A stretch of DNA of 64,000 bases from Chryseobacterium taeanense (GTDB lineage: Bacteria > Bacteroidota > Bacteroidia > Flavobacteriales > Weeksellaceae), in assembly GCF_900099685.1 (NCBI RefSeq), contig NZ_FNDW01000007.1, positions 62,001 to 126,000 on the forward strand, written 5' to 3'. Positions 35,120 to 46,666 of the stretch are shown here, in pieces (the first letter of the stretch is position 1; each line of letters starts with the position of its first letter). The translations under genes were made by a program, and so were the position numbers. The notes under the pieces are model-generated. The model was not told the origin of the DNA. It worked only from the letters and a program-made list of their open reading frames with translations, and searched no databases.

Positions 35120-35158
35120 AAAAGCTTTATACTCAAAAAAGTATAAGGCTTTTTTATT
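35120..35158. terminator. bidirectional terminator
   Basis: AAAAGCTTTATACT (35120-35133) pairs with AGTATAAGGCTTTT (35140-35153) with one mismatch. Poly-T follows on the plus strand. It lies between the convergent SDR and DUF763 genes. Confidence 0.8.
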
Positions 35159-35161
35159 CTA

Positions 35162-36373
35162 TCAAAATAAAGAAAGCTGAATCGGTTTCGGAGGGGAAGG
35201 CTTCTGCACATCACCAAAAACAGTTTTTCCACCAAAGCGCCATGAATTCTGCCGTTCTTCTTCAATGACTTGCTGAATATCAAAACCAGGAGTAAAAGTT
35301 TGTTCGGTTTTTACTACAATATCGTGAAGCTTATTAATTGTCTTTAATTTATCTGAATTTCCAAGCTTGGATTTTTCAATTCCTTTTCTGATAATACTGA
35401 TGCTTTCATCATAAATTTTGGTGGGAACCGGGAAAGGATGACCGTCTTTTCCGCCGTGAGCAAAAGAAAATCTTGCAGGATCTGTAAATCTTGACGGCGC
35501 ACCGTGGATTACTTCACTGACCAGAGCAAGCGACTGCATCGTTCTTGGCCCTACTCCTTCCAACATCAGTAAATCTTCAAAATTCTGAGGCTGCTGCTCG
35601 CGGGTTACATATAAAAGTGCACCCAGACGCTTTAAATCAACATCAGAAGCCTGTACATCGTGATGTGCAGGGAGAATCAGTCTGGCAAAATCGCTCATAA
35701 TTTCCGCAGAATCGGTATGGGAAATTTCAAGAATTCCTTTTCTGTTATCTGAAGCTTCAGAATCAGTAAGGTTTAAAATTTTACCTCTTGATATTCCATT
35801 AATTCCAGTGTGAGGTTCTTCTACAAAGGATTTAATATTTTCAGAGTGCCAGTGGTAGCGTCTTGCCGTACTGTCGGATTCATGCATTCCTTGCTGAACA
35901 ACACTCCAGTTTCCATTATCAGCCAAGATAAAATTATGAAGATACAGCTGATAACCGTCCTGAATTGCCGTATTATCCACTTTTGCCGAAAGCTTGCTGG
36001 CTCTTACAAGTTCATTTCCGTTGAGTCCTGTTTTATCAGCAATCTTAATGAGTTCGGAAGGAGTTTCTCTTGAAAATTTTCCTTTACCTCCGCAAATGTA
36101 GAGTCCGAGTGATTGGGAATTGGGGTTTATGGAACGCTTCAATGCACCCATTACGGAAGTGGTAATCCCCGATGAATGCCAGTCCATTCCCATGACCGCT
36201 CCAAAGCTCTGAAACCAAAACGGATCTGCCAGCCTTCTCAAAACCTCATCTTTTCCGTAATCCATCAAAATAACCTCAACAATTGACAACCCAAGAATAG
36301 ACATACGCTCATACAACCACGGCGGTACTTTGCCATAGTGAAGTGGTAAATCTGCTGTTCCGGAACGTTTCAT
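35162..36373 (-). CDS. DUF763 protein with HhH motif and C-terminal clamp-like motif
   Basis: This 403-residue protein has the DUF763 hallmarks: MKRSGTADLPLHYGKVP at the very N-terminus, GLGLYICGGKGK-like segment (SQSLGLYICGGKGKFSRE), YHLH-like histidine-rich stretches and a helix-hairpin-helix near 270-290 (LMLEGVGPRTMQSLALV), which normally binds DNA. DUF763 is common in archaea and scattered in bacteria; its function is not established to my knowledge. The last five residues are QLSLF, exactly the consensus for binding the DNA sliding clamp (QL[SD]LF). A nuclease or repair role is inferred. Confidence 0.85.
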   Translation of the reverse strand: MKRSGTADLPLHYGKVPPWLYERMSILGLSIVEVILMDYGKDEVLRRLADPFWFQSFGAVMGMDWHSSGITTSVMGALKRSINPNSQSLGLYICGGKGKFSRETPSELIKIADKTGLNGNELVRASKLSAKVDNTAIQDGYQLYLHNFILADNGNWSVVQQGMHESDSTARRYHWHSENIKSFVEEPHTGINGISRGKILNLTDSEASDNRKGILEISHTDSAEIMSDFARLILPAHHDVQASDVDLKRLGALLYVTREQQPQNFEDLLMLEGVGPRTMQSLALVSEVIHGAPSRFTDPARFSFAHGGKDGHPFPVPTKIYDESISIIRKGIEKSKLGNSDKLKTINKLHDIVVKTEQTFTPGFDIQQVIEEERQNSWRFGGKTVFGDVQKPSPPKPIQLSLF

Positions 36374-36478
36374 CGGATAAAGGTACGGTTTTTATAGTGT
36401 AAGATTCAAAAGATTGAGGTTGATAGAGGCTAAGATTAAGGTTGAGGTTGAGCTGATGTTGAAGAAGAAACAAAGTTT

Positions 36479-36507
36479 AAAGCCCTGTAGATTTCCTACA
36501 AGGCTTT
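36479..36507 (-). terminator. terminator of tpx
   Basis: AAAGCCcTGTAG (36479-36490) pairs with CTACAaGGCTTT (36496-36507); T-rich sequence follows on the minus strand. Upstream on the plus strand (36410-36470) is a simple-sequence tract with AGGTTGAG repeats. Confidence 0.75.
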
Positions 36508-36531
36508 ATTATAATAGCTTTATTTTTTTAT

Positions 36532-37032
36532 TTATTTCAAAGCGGCTAAAGCAGCTTCATAATTCGGTTCGTCTGCAATTTCCGAAACCTGCTCTGTGTA
36601 CACCACTTTATTATCTTCATCGGTAACAATCACAGCGCGGCTTAGAAGCCCTTTCATCGGAGAGTCTGTAATAGTCACTTCATAATCATCACCAAAACTA
36701 CTTCTGAAATCTGAAAGTGTTTCTACATTGTCAAGACCTTCAGCAGCACAAAATCTTCCAAGAGCAAAAGGTAAATCTTTAGATACATTGATTACAACCG
36801 TATTATGCAATGCAGAAGCTTCTTCATTGAATTTTCTTGCTGAAGATGCACAGGTAGGAGTATCAATACTCGGAAAAATATTAAAAACTTTTTTCTTTCC
36901 TTTAAAATTATCAAGTGTTTTTACATGCAAACCCGAATCCACCAGGGCAAAATCTCTGATTGTAGTTCCTAAAGACGGAAGAGTTCCTATCGTATGTACT
37001 TCGTTTCCTTTTAAAGTGATTGTTGTTGACAT
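36532..37032 (-). CDS. tpx: Tpx thiol peroxidase
   Basis: This 166-residue peroxiredoxin of the Tpx class has the peroxidatic cysteine in SIDTPTCASS (Cys61) and the resolving cysteine in GRFCAAEGL (Cys95), the spacing typical for atypical two-Cys Tpx enzymes. It reduces lipid hydroperoxides and H2O2 with thioredoxin; in Gram-negatives it can be periplasmic, but this one has no signal peptide. It is monocistronic, with its own terminator. Confidence 0.96.
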   Translation of the reverse strand: MSTTITLKGNEVHTIGTLPSLGTTIRDFALVDSGLHVKTLDNFKGKKKVFNIFPSIDTPTCASSARKFNEEASALHNTVVINVSKDLPFALGRFCAAEGLDNVETLSDFRSSFGDDYEVTITDSPMKGLLSRAVIVTDEDNKVVYTEQVSEIADEPNYEAALAALK

Positions 37033-37172
37033 AAATTTTGTTTTAGTTTCTCAAATTTAATTAAAAGAAAAGTTTTTACGTTCAATTAAAGGTTAAATTA
37101 ATCTTAAAGTAGAAAATCTTAATTCGTATTCATCTAAAAAAATTAATTTTTAACTAAATTTGTGAGTCTTAA

Positions 37173-39419
<2,247 letters not shown>

Positions 39420-39443
39420 TTCCCGATTTTTGATATAAAAATG

Positions 39444-39473
39444 AAAGCTCCTTTTTTAAGGGAGCTTTTTTGT
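39444..39473 (+). terminator. terminator of icd
   Basis: AAAGCTCC (39444-39451) pairs with GGAGCTTT (39461-39468), followed by T-rich sequence. Confidence 0.88.
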
Positions 39474-39504
39474 TTTAAAACTTAACGAATAAGTTAAATG
39501 TGTT

Positions 39505-40695
39505 TTAAATATGTGCTTTACGAAATTTAATCATACTCAGAATAAACAATCCTAAAATGCCCAACACGAAATAACCTTCTGCCACTTCAAGCTGAATCTG
39601 CGGCTTGATTACCGCTACAATTCCATAGCTGATGGCTGAAGTAATGATGAAAGCAACTCCGCCCGTGAGGCCGCCTGCAATACCTGCTGAATTCGGGAAT
39701 CTTCCGATACAGTAAGAAAAATAATTATTGAAAATAAATCCGGCCGTAACATGAATCAAAAATGCAAAAGCAACCAGACTGTAGATATTATTGGAGAAAT
39801 AAGAAGCAATAAACATCAGAATAATTAAAAATAACTGAATGAAATTAGCATTCCGTATTTTAGGTAAAAATGCTTTATTGATTAATGCTTTTCCCAAGAA
39901 ACCACCAGTCATCCAGGCAAATCCAAGAATCAGTGAAACATATCCTGCTACCACTTCAGAATAGCCCATTTTATGTTCGATAATAAACGATCCGCAGAGA
40001 TTAAAAAACATAATCATCGAATAGCTCAGTCCGCACATAATCATTCCGTAGAAGAAATCTTTTGCTTTAAACATAGCATTGTATTCTTTAATGAGAAATT
40101 CGATATGAAACGGGTTTCTTTTTTTCAAGGTCTCCCCTGAAAATATCAGCTCTAATAAGAAAAGCAATAAACTATATCCTGCCAGTACATAAAAGTTCGA
40201 CTGCCATCCAAAATTCTTCTGTAAATATCCACCGATAAACGGCGCAATAATAGGACCCACTGACCACACAATCGTCATAATACTGAGGTAATGCTTTCGT
40301 TCTTCCCCTTCATAAACATCCACAAAAAATGCTCTTTTGGCAACTACGGCAAATCCCGAAAGTACGCCCTGCAAAATACGCATGGCATAAATCACAAAAA
40401 TATTCTGGGTTGTCGCAGTGATTACAAAAGACAGCACAAACAGAGCAAGGGATATCATCGAAATACGGTATCTCCCAAACGAATCTACAATGCTGCCGGC
40501 AAAAAACTGGGTCAGACCATAACTGATTAAAAATATAGATAATGTAAGCTGAATATTGCTTTCCGGCTGATGAAGTTCTGTTGCCATGCTTGGCATTGAA
40601 GGTAAATAGATATCCGTTGCCAGACCCGACATAGGAATGACGGCAAATGCTAAAACAGTTGCAATAAATTTGTTTTTTTCTTTAAGTGTAACCAT
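39505..40695 (-). CDS. Bcr/CflA-like multidrug efflux MFS transporter
   Basis: This 396-residue protein has 12 predicted helices of the DHA1 Bcr/CflA group: GLATDIYLPSMPSMATELHQ in helix 1, motif A AGSIVDSFGRYRISM, and motif C-like GVLSGFAVVAKRAFFVD plus VGPIIAPFIGGYL. Such transporters export drugs or metabolites with proton antiport. Its substrate cannot be read from the sequence. It is monocistronic on the minus strand. Confidence 0.88.
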   Translation of the reverse strand: MVTLKEKNKFIATVLAFAVIPMSGLATDIYLPSMPSMATELHQPESNIQLTLSIFLISYGLTQFFAGSIVDSFGRYRISMISLALFVLSFVITATTQNIFVIYAMRILQGVLSGFAVVAKRAFFVDVYEGEERKHYLSIMTIVWSVGPIIAPFIGGYLQKNFGWQSNFYVLAGYSLLLFLLELIFSGETLKKRNPFHIEFLIKEYNAMFKAKDFFYGMIMCGLSYSMIMFFNLCGSFIIEHKMGYSEVVAGYVSLILGFAWMTGGFLGKALINKAFLPKIRNANFIQLFLIILMFIASYFSNNIYSLVAFAFLIHVTAGFIFNNYFSYCIGRFPNSAGIAGGLTGGVAFIITSAISYGIVAVIKPQIQLEVAEGYFVLGILGLFILSMIKFRKAHI

Positions 40696-40725
40696 GCTGT
40701 TTTAAAACTTTTTCAAAAAAATCAA

Positions 40726-40746
40726 AATCCTGAGGCAATCAGGATT
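40726..40746 (-). terminator. terminator of the aldo/keto reductase gene
   Basis: On the minus strand AATCCTGA (40746-40739) pairs with TCAGGATT (40733-40726), followed by T-rich sequence toward the MFS gene. Confidence 0.75.
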
Positions 40747-40763
40747 CTGAATGAATAATATCT

Positions 40764-41765
40764 TTAGTTGTTGACCAATTTCATAGCGCCTTCACTGTAT
40801 CTTTCTCCAATATTCGGATATTTTTTAAGAATGGAATTTATAGTTTCCAAATCTGATGAGGAAAGTTCAATATTTGTAGCTTCAATATTTTCTTCTAAAT
40901 ATTTAATGCGTTTAGTTCCGGGAATAGGAATGATATCTTGTCCCTGATTCAGTACCCAAGCTAGCGCAAGCTGAGTTCCTTTGATCCCTTTAGACTGAGC
41001 AAACTCATTGATTTCTCTCGCCAGATTTCTGTTGTTTTCAAGAAACTCTTCCTGATAGCGCGGTAACGATTTTCTGAAATCGTCATTTCCGAAATTCTGT
41101 GACTCATTGATATTCGAGAAAAGCCCTCTTGCCAGCGGTGAATACGGAACTAAAGTAATTCCGAGTTCTCTGATCGTCGGCAAAATATCTTTCTCAATAT
41201 CTTTAGTTAATAATGAATATTCTGATTGCAACGCCGTAATCGGGTGAATTTTATTCGCTTTTCTAATAGATTCCGCAGAAGCCTCTGACAAACCAAGATA
41301 TCTTACCTTTCCTGCCTTAACCAAATCTGCCATTGCGCCAACAGTTTCCTCAACAGGAATATTCGGATCTACTCTGTGAGCATAATACAAATCGATTTCA
41401 TCAATATTCAATCGCTGAAGGCTAAGATCTACGGCCTTTCTGATCCATTCCGGTGATCCATCGAAATATGTCCCGGGTGCGCCGCTGTGTCCTGCTTTTC
41501 CGTCTTTAAAACGAAAACCGAATTTAGTGGCAATAAAAATTTTATCGCGGTTCGGAACCAAAACTTTTGAAATCAGTTTTTCATTATCTCCATTCGCGTA
41601 CATATCAGCGGTATCTAAAAAGTTAATACCCAGATCCAACGCTTTATGAAGAGTTTTAATGCTTTCCTGTTCATCTGCTGGTCCGTACGCAAAACTCATT
41701 CCCATACATCCTAAACCAATAGCTGATAACTGCTCTCCTGTGTTTCCTAGTTTTCTAAATTTCAT
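40764..41765 (-). CDS. aldo/keto reductase (AKR13-like)
   Basis: This 333-residue enzyme has the full AKR tetrad: Asp51, Tyr56 ([11 protein letters not shown]), Lys81 (IFIATKFGF) and His130 ([10 protein letters not shown]), and the cofactor end [15 protein letters not shown]. The start at 41765 ([10 protein letters not shown]) is chosen over a longer frame to 41858, which would overlap the araC gene and add an unlikely leader. It reduces aldehydes or ketones with NADPH. The gene is controlled by a promoter with direct repeats that also precede the upstream AraC regulator. Confidence 0.93.
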   Translation of the reverse strand: MKFRKLGNTGEQLSAIGLGCMGMSFAYGPADEQESIKTLHKALDLGINFLDTADMYANGDNEKLISKVLVPNRDKIFIATKFGFRFKDGKAGHSGAPGTYFDGSPEWIRKAVDLSLQRLNIDEIDLYYAHRVDPNIPVEETVGAMADLVKAGKVRYLGLSEASAESIRKANKIHPITALQSEYSLLTKDIEKDILPTIRELGITLVPYSPLARGLFSNINESQNFGNDDFRKSLPRYQEEFLENNRNLAREINEFAQSKGIKGTQLALAWVLNQGQDIIPIPGTKRIKYLEENIEATNIELSSSDLETINSILKKYPNIGERYSEGAMKLVNN

Positions 41766-41794
41766 GATAACTTGTGATTTTAAAATTTGCTTTA

Positions 41795-41862
41795 CAAAAT
41801 TATGACAGCCATTCATTGATTTGAATATAGAATTCAAACGAAGAATTATAAAATTCAAACAA
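41795..41862 (-). promoter_or_regulatory. AKR promoter with AraC-type direct repeats
   Basis: On the minus strand the -7 element TAATTTTG occupies 41802-41795. Upstream are two AATTCAAAC boxes (41831-41839 and 41852-41860) spaced 21 bp, two helical turns, as expected for an AraC activator site. The 19-bp stretch 41844-41862 is repeated exactly at 42756-42774, in front of araC. The site overlaps the araC stop codon. Confidence 0.7.
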
Positions 41863-42748
41863 GATCCAATCGTACAGCGTTGGGTGTAATGCCTGTTTGC
41901 TTTTTGAAATAATTGGTAAAATAAGCAGGCTCTTCAAAACCTAATCCATAAGCGATTTCTGAAACGTTCCAATCGGTATGCTTCAATAATGCATTGGCTT
42001 CTTGAATAATTCTTGCAGCAATCTGCTGACTTGTCGTTTTGCCTGTAATCTCTTTCACCGAACGGTTTAAGGAATTAACATGGATTGACAAGCTTTCAGC
42101 GTAATCAACCGGACTTTTCAGATGTAAAGATCTTTCCGGACTGTCAATGGGAAATTGTCTCTCGAGTAATTCCATAAATAAAGACACAACACGTTGCGAG
42201 GCATTCTGATAAGGCTCAAAATTTTCTGCAGGCTGAATTTTCATGGTTTCGTGGATCAAAAGATGCAGATAAGCACGCAACATATCATATTTATGCAGAT
42301 AATCTGATTGAATTTCAGTCATCATTTTAATGAAAATATCAGAGATTGTTTTCTGCTGTTCTTCATTGATGAAGAAAACAGGCGTTCCTCCAATTTTAAA
42401 AAGCTGAGATTCCTGAATATTACTTATCCGATTTCCGGCATGCATAAACTCATCGGTAAAAAGACAGAAAAATCCTTTCTGGTCGCTATCTTCTGCCTCC
42501 CACGAATAAGGAATAAGCGGATTTGAAAACAACAATGCCGGACTATCAACATGAATCCATTTATTGGCATAATGTAATTTCCCTTTTCCGATAATTAGTG
42601 AAATTTTATAATAATCTCTCCTGCTGTAGGGAGTAATCATTGCGCAGTTTTCTCTCAAAAAAACATTAAAATGTCCGACTCCCGGAGTTTTTATACATTC
42701 CAGGCCGATTCGTTTGTAAAAACCATTTACTGATTCATTTGATTCCAT
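41855..42748 (-). CDS. AraC-family transcriptional regulator
   Basis: This 297-residue protein has an N-terminal cupin-like ligand region (about 30-115: [23 protein letters not shown]) and a C-terminal double helix-turn-helix (about 200-295: [52 protein letters not shown], broken across helices). It regulates the adjacent aldo/keto reductase, whose promoter carries the same 19-bp sequence as the site just before its own start. The inducer is not known. Confidence 0.9.
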   Translation of the reverse strand: MESNESVNGFYKRIGLECIKTPGVGHFNVFLRENCAMITPYSRRDYYKISLIIGKGKLHYANKWIHVDSPALLFSNPLIPYSWEAEDSDQKGFFCLFTDEFMHAGNRISNIQESQLFKIGGTPVFFINEEQQKTISDIFIKMMTEIQSDYLHKYDMLRAYLHLLIHETMKIQPAENFEPYQNASQRVVSLFMELLERQFPIDSPERSLHLKSPVDYAESLSIHVNSLNRSVKEITGKTTSQQIAARIIQEANALLKHTDWNVSEIAYGLGFEEPAYFTNYFKKQTGITPNAVRLDLV

Positions 42749-42755
42749 GGTTCAA

Positions 42756-42774
42756 AATTATAAAATTCAAACAA
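42756..42774 (-). promoter_or_regulatory. second copy of the AraC operator, before araC
   Basis: AATTATAAAATTCAAACAA is identical to 41844-41862 upstream of the aldo/keto reductase gene. It lies 8 bp before the araC start on the same strand, suggesting autoregulation. Confidence 0.65.
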
Positions 42775-42811
42775 AATAATTTAATAAAATAATACTCATA
42801 GATAAAATAAA

Positions 42812-42837
42812 AATGACTGGTCCTACGATCAGTCATT
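42812..42837 (-). terminator. terminator of the small exported-protein gene
   Basis: On the minus strand AATGACTGATC (42837-42827) pairs with GACCAGTCATT (42822-42812) with one mismatch; T-rich sequence follows. Confidence 0.75.
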
Positions 42838-42863
42838 AAAAAAATTGAATAAAAATTGATTAG

Positions 42864-43289
42864 TTATTTTTTATGATGCCCATTTCCGTGTTTGTATTTA
42901 TAAACCTTCGATTTTTTACCCATATGTTTATAACGTTTATCATTGTTTTTGTTTCGGTTGTAAACTGCTACTGGATTCTGACCTTTATAATATCTGTTCT
43001 TAAACTTAATATATTTATCTCTTCCCAGAATTCGTTCTAGCTCTACATATCTGTCATTTCTCCATCTGTCGGGATGATTGACATATACACGATTCCACGA
43101 ATTATAATCCCTGTAACGATCATTAAGTGCGTAAATCTGATTTGCCTGCGTTGCAGACAATACCAATTCGGAAATTACATTCTGCCAATTTACGTCTGTG
43201 ATGCTTCTTCTATAATCATTATAATAATTCGACTGTGCATAAGAAAGGCTGAATGTACCAATTAACATTATTGTTATTAACTTTTTCAT
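42864..43289 (-). CDS. small exported basic protein of unknown function
   Basis: This 141-residue protein has a signal peptide (MKKLITIMLIGTFSLSYAQ), a helical, Arg/Tyr/Trp-rich middle (WQNVISELVLSATQANQIYALNDRY, ERILGRDKYIKFKNRYY) and a very basic Lys/His tail (KYKHGNGHHKK). It is probably a soluble periplasmic protein; the middle vaguely resembles Spy/CpxP-type helical chaperones, but the characteristic LTxxQ motifs are absent. I do not recognise a named family. It is monocistronic with its own terminator. Confidence 0.75.
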   Translation of the reverse strand: MKKLITIMLIGTFSLSYAQSNYYNDYRRSITDVNWQNVISELVLSATQANQIYALNDRYRDYNSWNRVYVNHPDRWRNDRYVELERILGRDKYIKFKNRYYKGQNPVAVYNRNKNNDKRYKHMGKKSKVYKYKHGNGHHKK

Positions 43290-43539
43290 TTCGATCTATT
43301 TTAAATTAAAATATCAATAAAATTTTCAATTAAGATGCCAAATCGGTTTATTTATTGCCAATATTTGTTAAAACAATTTATAAATAATTGATTATCTTTA
43401 AAATATATTCATCTTAGGAACATCTTATTGATGATTGTATAAATCTTTAAAACTATCGTTTTTTTTCAGTTATAATTTGTAATTTTAAAAGGAAAAGATT
43501 TAAAAAATCATTTGTATTAACACAAAAAATCACGGAATC

Positions 43540-43827
43540 ATGGAAAATGTAAAATTTGAAATATCTCCATATCAGGATGAATTGCAGATATTAATTGACG
43601 AACAAAAAGTAGGTTATATGTCCATTAAAGTCGATGGCAGATTATTAATTGTTTATTATACCAAGCTGAATGAGGAACGTGAAGGACATGGCTATGCAAA
43701 AATGCTTCTCGACGAATTAGTACGCTATGCTGAAGAAAAAGATTTTCTTGTAGATCCTGAGTGCGATTTTGTGCGGCAACAGTTTGAAAATCATCCTTCA
43801 CGATATAAGAATATCTGGCACTCATAA
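43540..43827 (+). CDS. small GNAT acetyltransferase (YjdJ-like)
   Basis: This 95-residue protein is the short single-domain GNAT type (PF14542-like): YMSIKVDGRLLIVYYTKLNEEREGHGYAKMLLDELVRYAEEK with the acetyl-CoA loop EGHGYA (compare the usual RGxGxA), then VDPECDFVRQQFENHPSRYKNIW. It would acetylate a small molecule or protein in the cytoplasm. It ends 1 bp before the convergent metallohydrolase gene, with no terminator between them. Confidence 0.85.
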   Translation: MENVKFEISPYQDELQILIDEQKVGYMSIKVDGRLLIVYYTKLNEEREGHGYAKMLLDELVRYAEEKDFLVDPECDFVRQQFENHPSRYKNIWHS

Positions 43828-44928
43828 TTACTCAGTTTCCCACCAGTTACCGAAATGGTAACTTGAGCTATTAAGGTCCACCGGCTCGCCGATCATCGGA
43901 GTTAAAATATGTAAATCTTTATTTTTTGCAAGATTTGTCACTTGTTGCAGTGGCTCATTCCAGGGATGGAGTGCAAGAGCGAACTTGGAAGAGTGTACCG
44001 GGATGATATTTTTTGCCCTTACATCAATACTTGCCTGAATAACATCTTCGGGAAGTGCATGAATATATTTCCAGGCTTCATTATATTGTCCGTTTTCCAT
44101 AATGGCAAAATCAAAAGGGCCATATTTTTCGCCGATCATTTTAAAATGCGTATCATAACCGCTGTCGCCGCCCAGAAATATCTTTTTGGTAGGTGTTTCG
44201 AGAATATAGGAAGTCCACAATGTAACGTTTCTTTTCATTTTACGTCCGGAAAAATGCCTTGCAGGAGTGAATATGATTTTACTGTTATTCTTCAGATTTA
44301 CCTCGGCTCCCCAGTCTTCTTCCATCAGTTGATCGGCACCAAAACCCCATCTTTCGAGATGTGCCCCAACCCCTAAAGGAAGGATTACTTTTGTTACTCT
44401 ATCTTTAATTGCTTTTACCGTGGGATAATCAAGATGGTCATAATGATCGTGTGTAATCACCAGATAATCAATAGCCGGAATATCTTCAGGCTTAAAAATA
44501 TCAGCTCCTGAAAATGCTTTATTAAAAAATCTGAATGGCGAACCATAGGAACTTAGTACAGGGTCAATCAGAAATGAAATACCATCTGTCTGAATATAAT
44601 AGGATGAATGTCCCAGCCATATAAAAATATCCTGGTCTTTCGGAAGGCTTTTCAAATCTGTATGAATTGAAGGGATTTTATCTGAAGGTTTTATAAGAGG
44701 ATCTTTTTTACCAAATAAAAAATTAAACATAACTTTCGGCATCGAAAATCCTTCAGCTATTGCAGGAGTACAGGTAAGATTATGAAATTGTTCATTTTTA
44801 AAATTTGCAGAACGCTGCATTTTAAGAAGTCTTTCTCCTTTAGCCTCGGAACCAAAAACTTCCTGGCTCGTAATGATAAAGTATAATAAAACTATTAAAA
44901 CGGCTATAGTAATAAATGTATAAATCAT
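43828..44928 (-). CDS. metallo-beta-lactamase-fold hydrolase (NAPE-PLD/UlaG-like)
   Basis: This 366-residue protein has an N-terminal transmembrane anchor (MIYTFITIAVLIVLLYFIIT) and the MBL metal motif THDHYDHLD (HxHxDH), further ligands in PARHFSGRK, GGDSGYDTHF and VHSSKFALALHPWNEP. The closest family pattern is the NAPE-PLD/UlaG-like group of N-acylphosphatidylethanolamine or lactone hydrolases, so it probably works at the membrane face. The substrate is unknown. It is convergent with the GNAT gene. Confidence 0.88.
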   Translation of the reverse strand: MIYTFITIAVLIVLLYFIITSQEVFGSEAKGERLLKMQRSANFKNEQFHNLTCTPAIAEGFSMPKVMFNFLFGKKDPLIKPSDKIPSIHTDLKSLPKDQDIFIWLGHSSYYIQTDGISFLIDPVLSSYGSPFRFFNKAFSGADIFKPEDIPAIDYLVITHDHYDHLDYPTVKAIKDRVTKVILPLGVGAHLERWGFGADQLMEEDWGAEVNLKNNSKIIFTPARHFSGRKMKRNVTLWTSYILETPTKKIFLGGDSGYDTHFKMIGEKYGPFDFAIMENGQYNEAWKYIHALPEDVIQASIDVRAKNIIPVHSSKFALALHPWNEPLQQVTNLAKNKDLHILTPMIGEPVDLNSSSYHFGNWWETE

Positions 44929-45067
44929 TTTTAAGATGTGTCAAATGTAAGACAGTAATAATTATGACGATTGATAATAAATAATCCTTTAATTTAAATG
45001 AAAATATTATGTCTTTTTTCCAAACATAATGGTTAAAATTTTAATTTTGAAATAAAAAACAAAAACA

Positions 45068-46621
45068 TTGCAGAAAAATTATTTTGTCATCTTTCTCCTC
45101 TTGCTCATTACATCCTGTGCATCAGTAAGAAAGCATAATGAACAGCAGACTGCCTGTATTCCTCCGGAAAAACTGAGAGAGGATGTCGATTTTGCGTATT
45201 CTAAAATTAAAGAAATGCATCCTGATCTTTACTTATACATTTCAAAACAGGATCTTGACAAAAAGTTTGACAGTGTTAAAACTACCATCCAAGATCCGCT
45301 TACCCCACTTCAGTTTTATTTTAAACTGCAACCTGTTATTTCTGACATCAGAGAAGGGCATCTTTCTTTAAGGATTCCCTCTAAAAGAATTACAAAAAAA
45401 GAGATTAAAGATCTTGAAAATAAAAAAGGAATGTTCAGCCGCTTTGAGTATTATATCAAAGACAATCGCCTTTTTATCATCGGAAATAAAGATTCTATTG
45501 AAAATATAAAACCAGGAACTGAGATTATTTCTATAGACCACGTTTCTGTATCTTATTACACAAAACGATACCGAAAACTTATCAGTAGTGACGGTTTTAA
45601 TACTACTTTTGCGCCTTACTTTCTAAAAGATCTTTTTTTCAGTTACTACGTGGCAGAAAAAGGCTATGAAAATAGAGCAACCATAGAAACGTTGTATAAC
45701 GGAAAGAAAAAAGAATATAACCTGACGAGAGAATCCAAATCGAAAGCTGATTTAAAACGAGATAAGGAAAACAAAAAGCTCACAAAAGAGAAAAAAATCA
45801 ACGATTATATTGCTTTTAATGATTCTTATAACAGAAACTTCAGGTTTCTTGATAAAGACAGCACAATTGCTTATATAAAAGTGAAAAGTTTTTCAGGAGA
45901 TTATTCTGCAAAATTTTATAAAAACGCATTCGAAAAAATTAAAAATACGGAAGCCTCCTACCTGATTATTGATGTAAGAAATAACTACGGAGGTTCACTG
46001 GAAGAGATACACAAACTATATTCTTATCTTACCTCTGAACCCTACATCCTTATTAAACCTTCTCAGGTAAATTCTGCAACGACCCCTTTAAAAACAAACT
46101 ACTTCAGGAAAAGCAATCTTCTGCAATATACTTTCAAGACATTTACGTATCCTGCTTTTTTCTTTGCGCAGACTTTCAGCACCTACAAAAAAGACGGAAA
46201 ATTTTACTATAAAATAAAAGCCGACAAACCTGCAAAACCTGATAAGAATTCTTTTAAAGGAAAAATTTTTGTACTGATTAACGGAGCAAGCTTTTCGGCA
46301 TCGTCTATTCTTACTTCAAAGCTTAAAAATGACAAAAAAGCAATATTGGTTGGCGAAGAAACAGGTGGTGCCAACGATGGAACAGTAGCAGGATTCTATT
46401 CTTACCAGATTCTTCCGAATTCTAAAATAGACCTTCCAATCGGATTGGTTCTTGTACAACCTGATATTGACTTCACCCACACAAAAAAAGGAGTACTACC
46501 AGATGTCGTTATAAAGGAAACGATGGAGGATATCATCCATAAAAAAGATCCACAGCTGGATTGGATTCTGACTGAAATAAAAAATGAAAAAGCAAAAAAT
46601 AAGAAATATCTAATGCACTGA
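45068..46621 (+). CDS. S41-family peptidase lipoprotein
   Basis: This 517-residue protein starts at a TTG (45068): the resulting leader MQKNYFVIFLLLLITSC is a good lipoprotein signal with Cys17, and no upstream in-frame ATG exists. The C-terminal part is an S41/tail-specific-protease domain: DVRNNYGGSLEE, NGASFSASSIL with the catalytic Ser, and GEETGGANDGT. An N-terminal helical bundle and a PDZ-like part (GTEIISIDHVSVSYY) precede it. It is membrane-anchored in the periplasm or at the surface and ends at a long hairpin. Confidence 0.85.
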   Translation: MQKNYFVIFLLLLITSCASVRKHNEQQTACIPPEKLREDVDFAYSKIKEMHPDLYLYISKQDLDKKFDSVKTTIQDPLTPLQFYFKLQPVISDIREGHLSLRIPSKRITKKEIKDLENKKGMFSRFEYYIKDNRLFIIGNKDSIENIKPGTEIISIDHVSVSYYTKRYRKLISSDGFNTTFAPYFLKDLFFSYYVAEKGYENRATIETLYNGKKKEYNLTRESKSKADLKRDKENKKLTKEKKINDYIAFNDSYNRNFRFLDKDSTIAYIKVKSFSGDYSAKFYKNAFEKIKNTEASYLIIDVRNNYGGSLEEIHKLYSYLTSEPYILIKPSQVNSATTPLKTNYFRKSNLLQYTFKTFTYPAFFFAQTFSTYKKDGKFYYKIKADKPAKPDKNSFKGKIFVLINGASFSASSILTSKLKNDKKAILVGEETGGANDGTVAGFYSYQILPNSKIDLPIGLVLVQPDIDFTHTKKGVLPDVVIKETMEDIIHKKDPQLDWILTEIKNEKAKNKKYLMH

Positions 46622-46629
46622 TGGCAAAA

Positions 46630-46666
46630 AATAGTTTCGGCGGGCTGAAAGCCCGCCGAAACTATT
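46630..46666. terminator. 17-bp-stem hairpin between convergent genes
   Basis: AATAGTTTCGGCGGGCT (46630-46646) and its exact complement (46650-46666) flank a GAA loop. The arm overlaps the TAG stop of the minus-strand gene, and a T-run follows on the minus strand, so it mainly ends that gene and may also stop the S41 gene. Confidence 0.85.

Noticed and set aside
41766-41858. Longer N-terminus for the aldo/keto reductase
   Set aside because: It would cover the promoter and operator and overlap ara[11 protein letters not shown] is the normal family start.
43942-44376. 144-residue open frame opposite the metallohydrolase
   Set aside because: Antisense to clear metal-binding motifs; Cys- and Ile-rich composition typical of a shadow frame.
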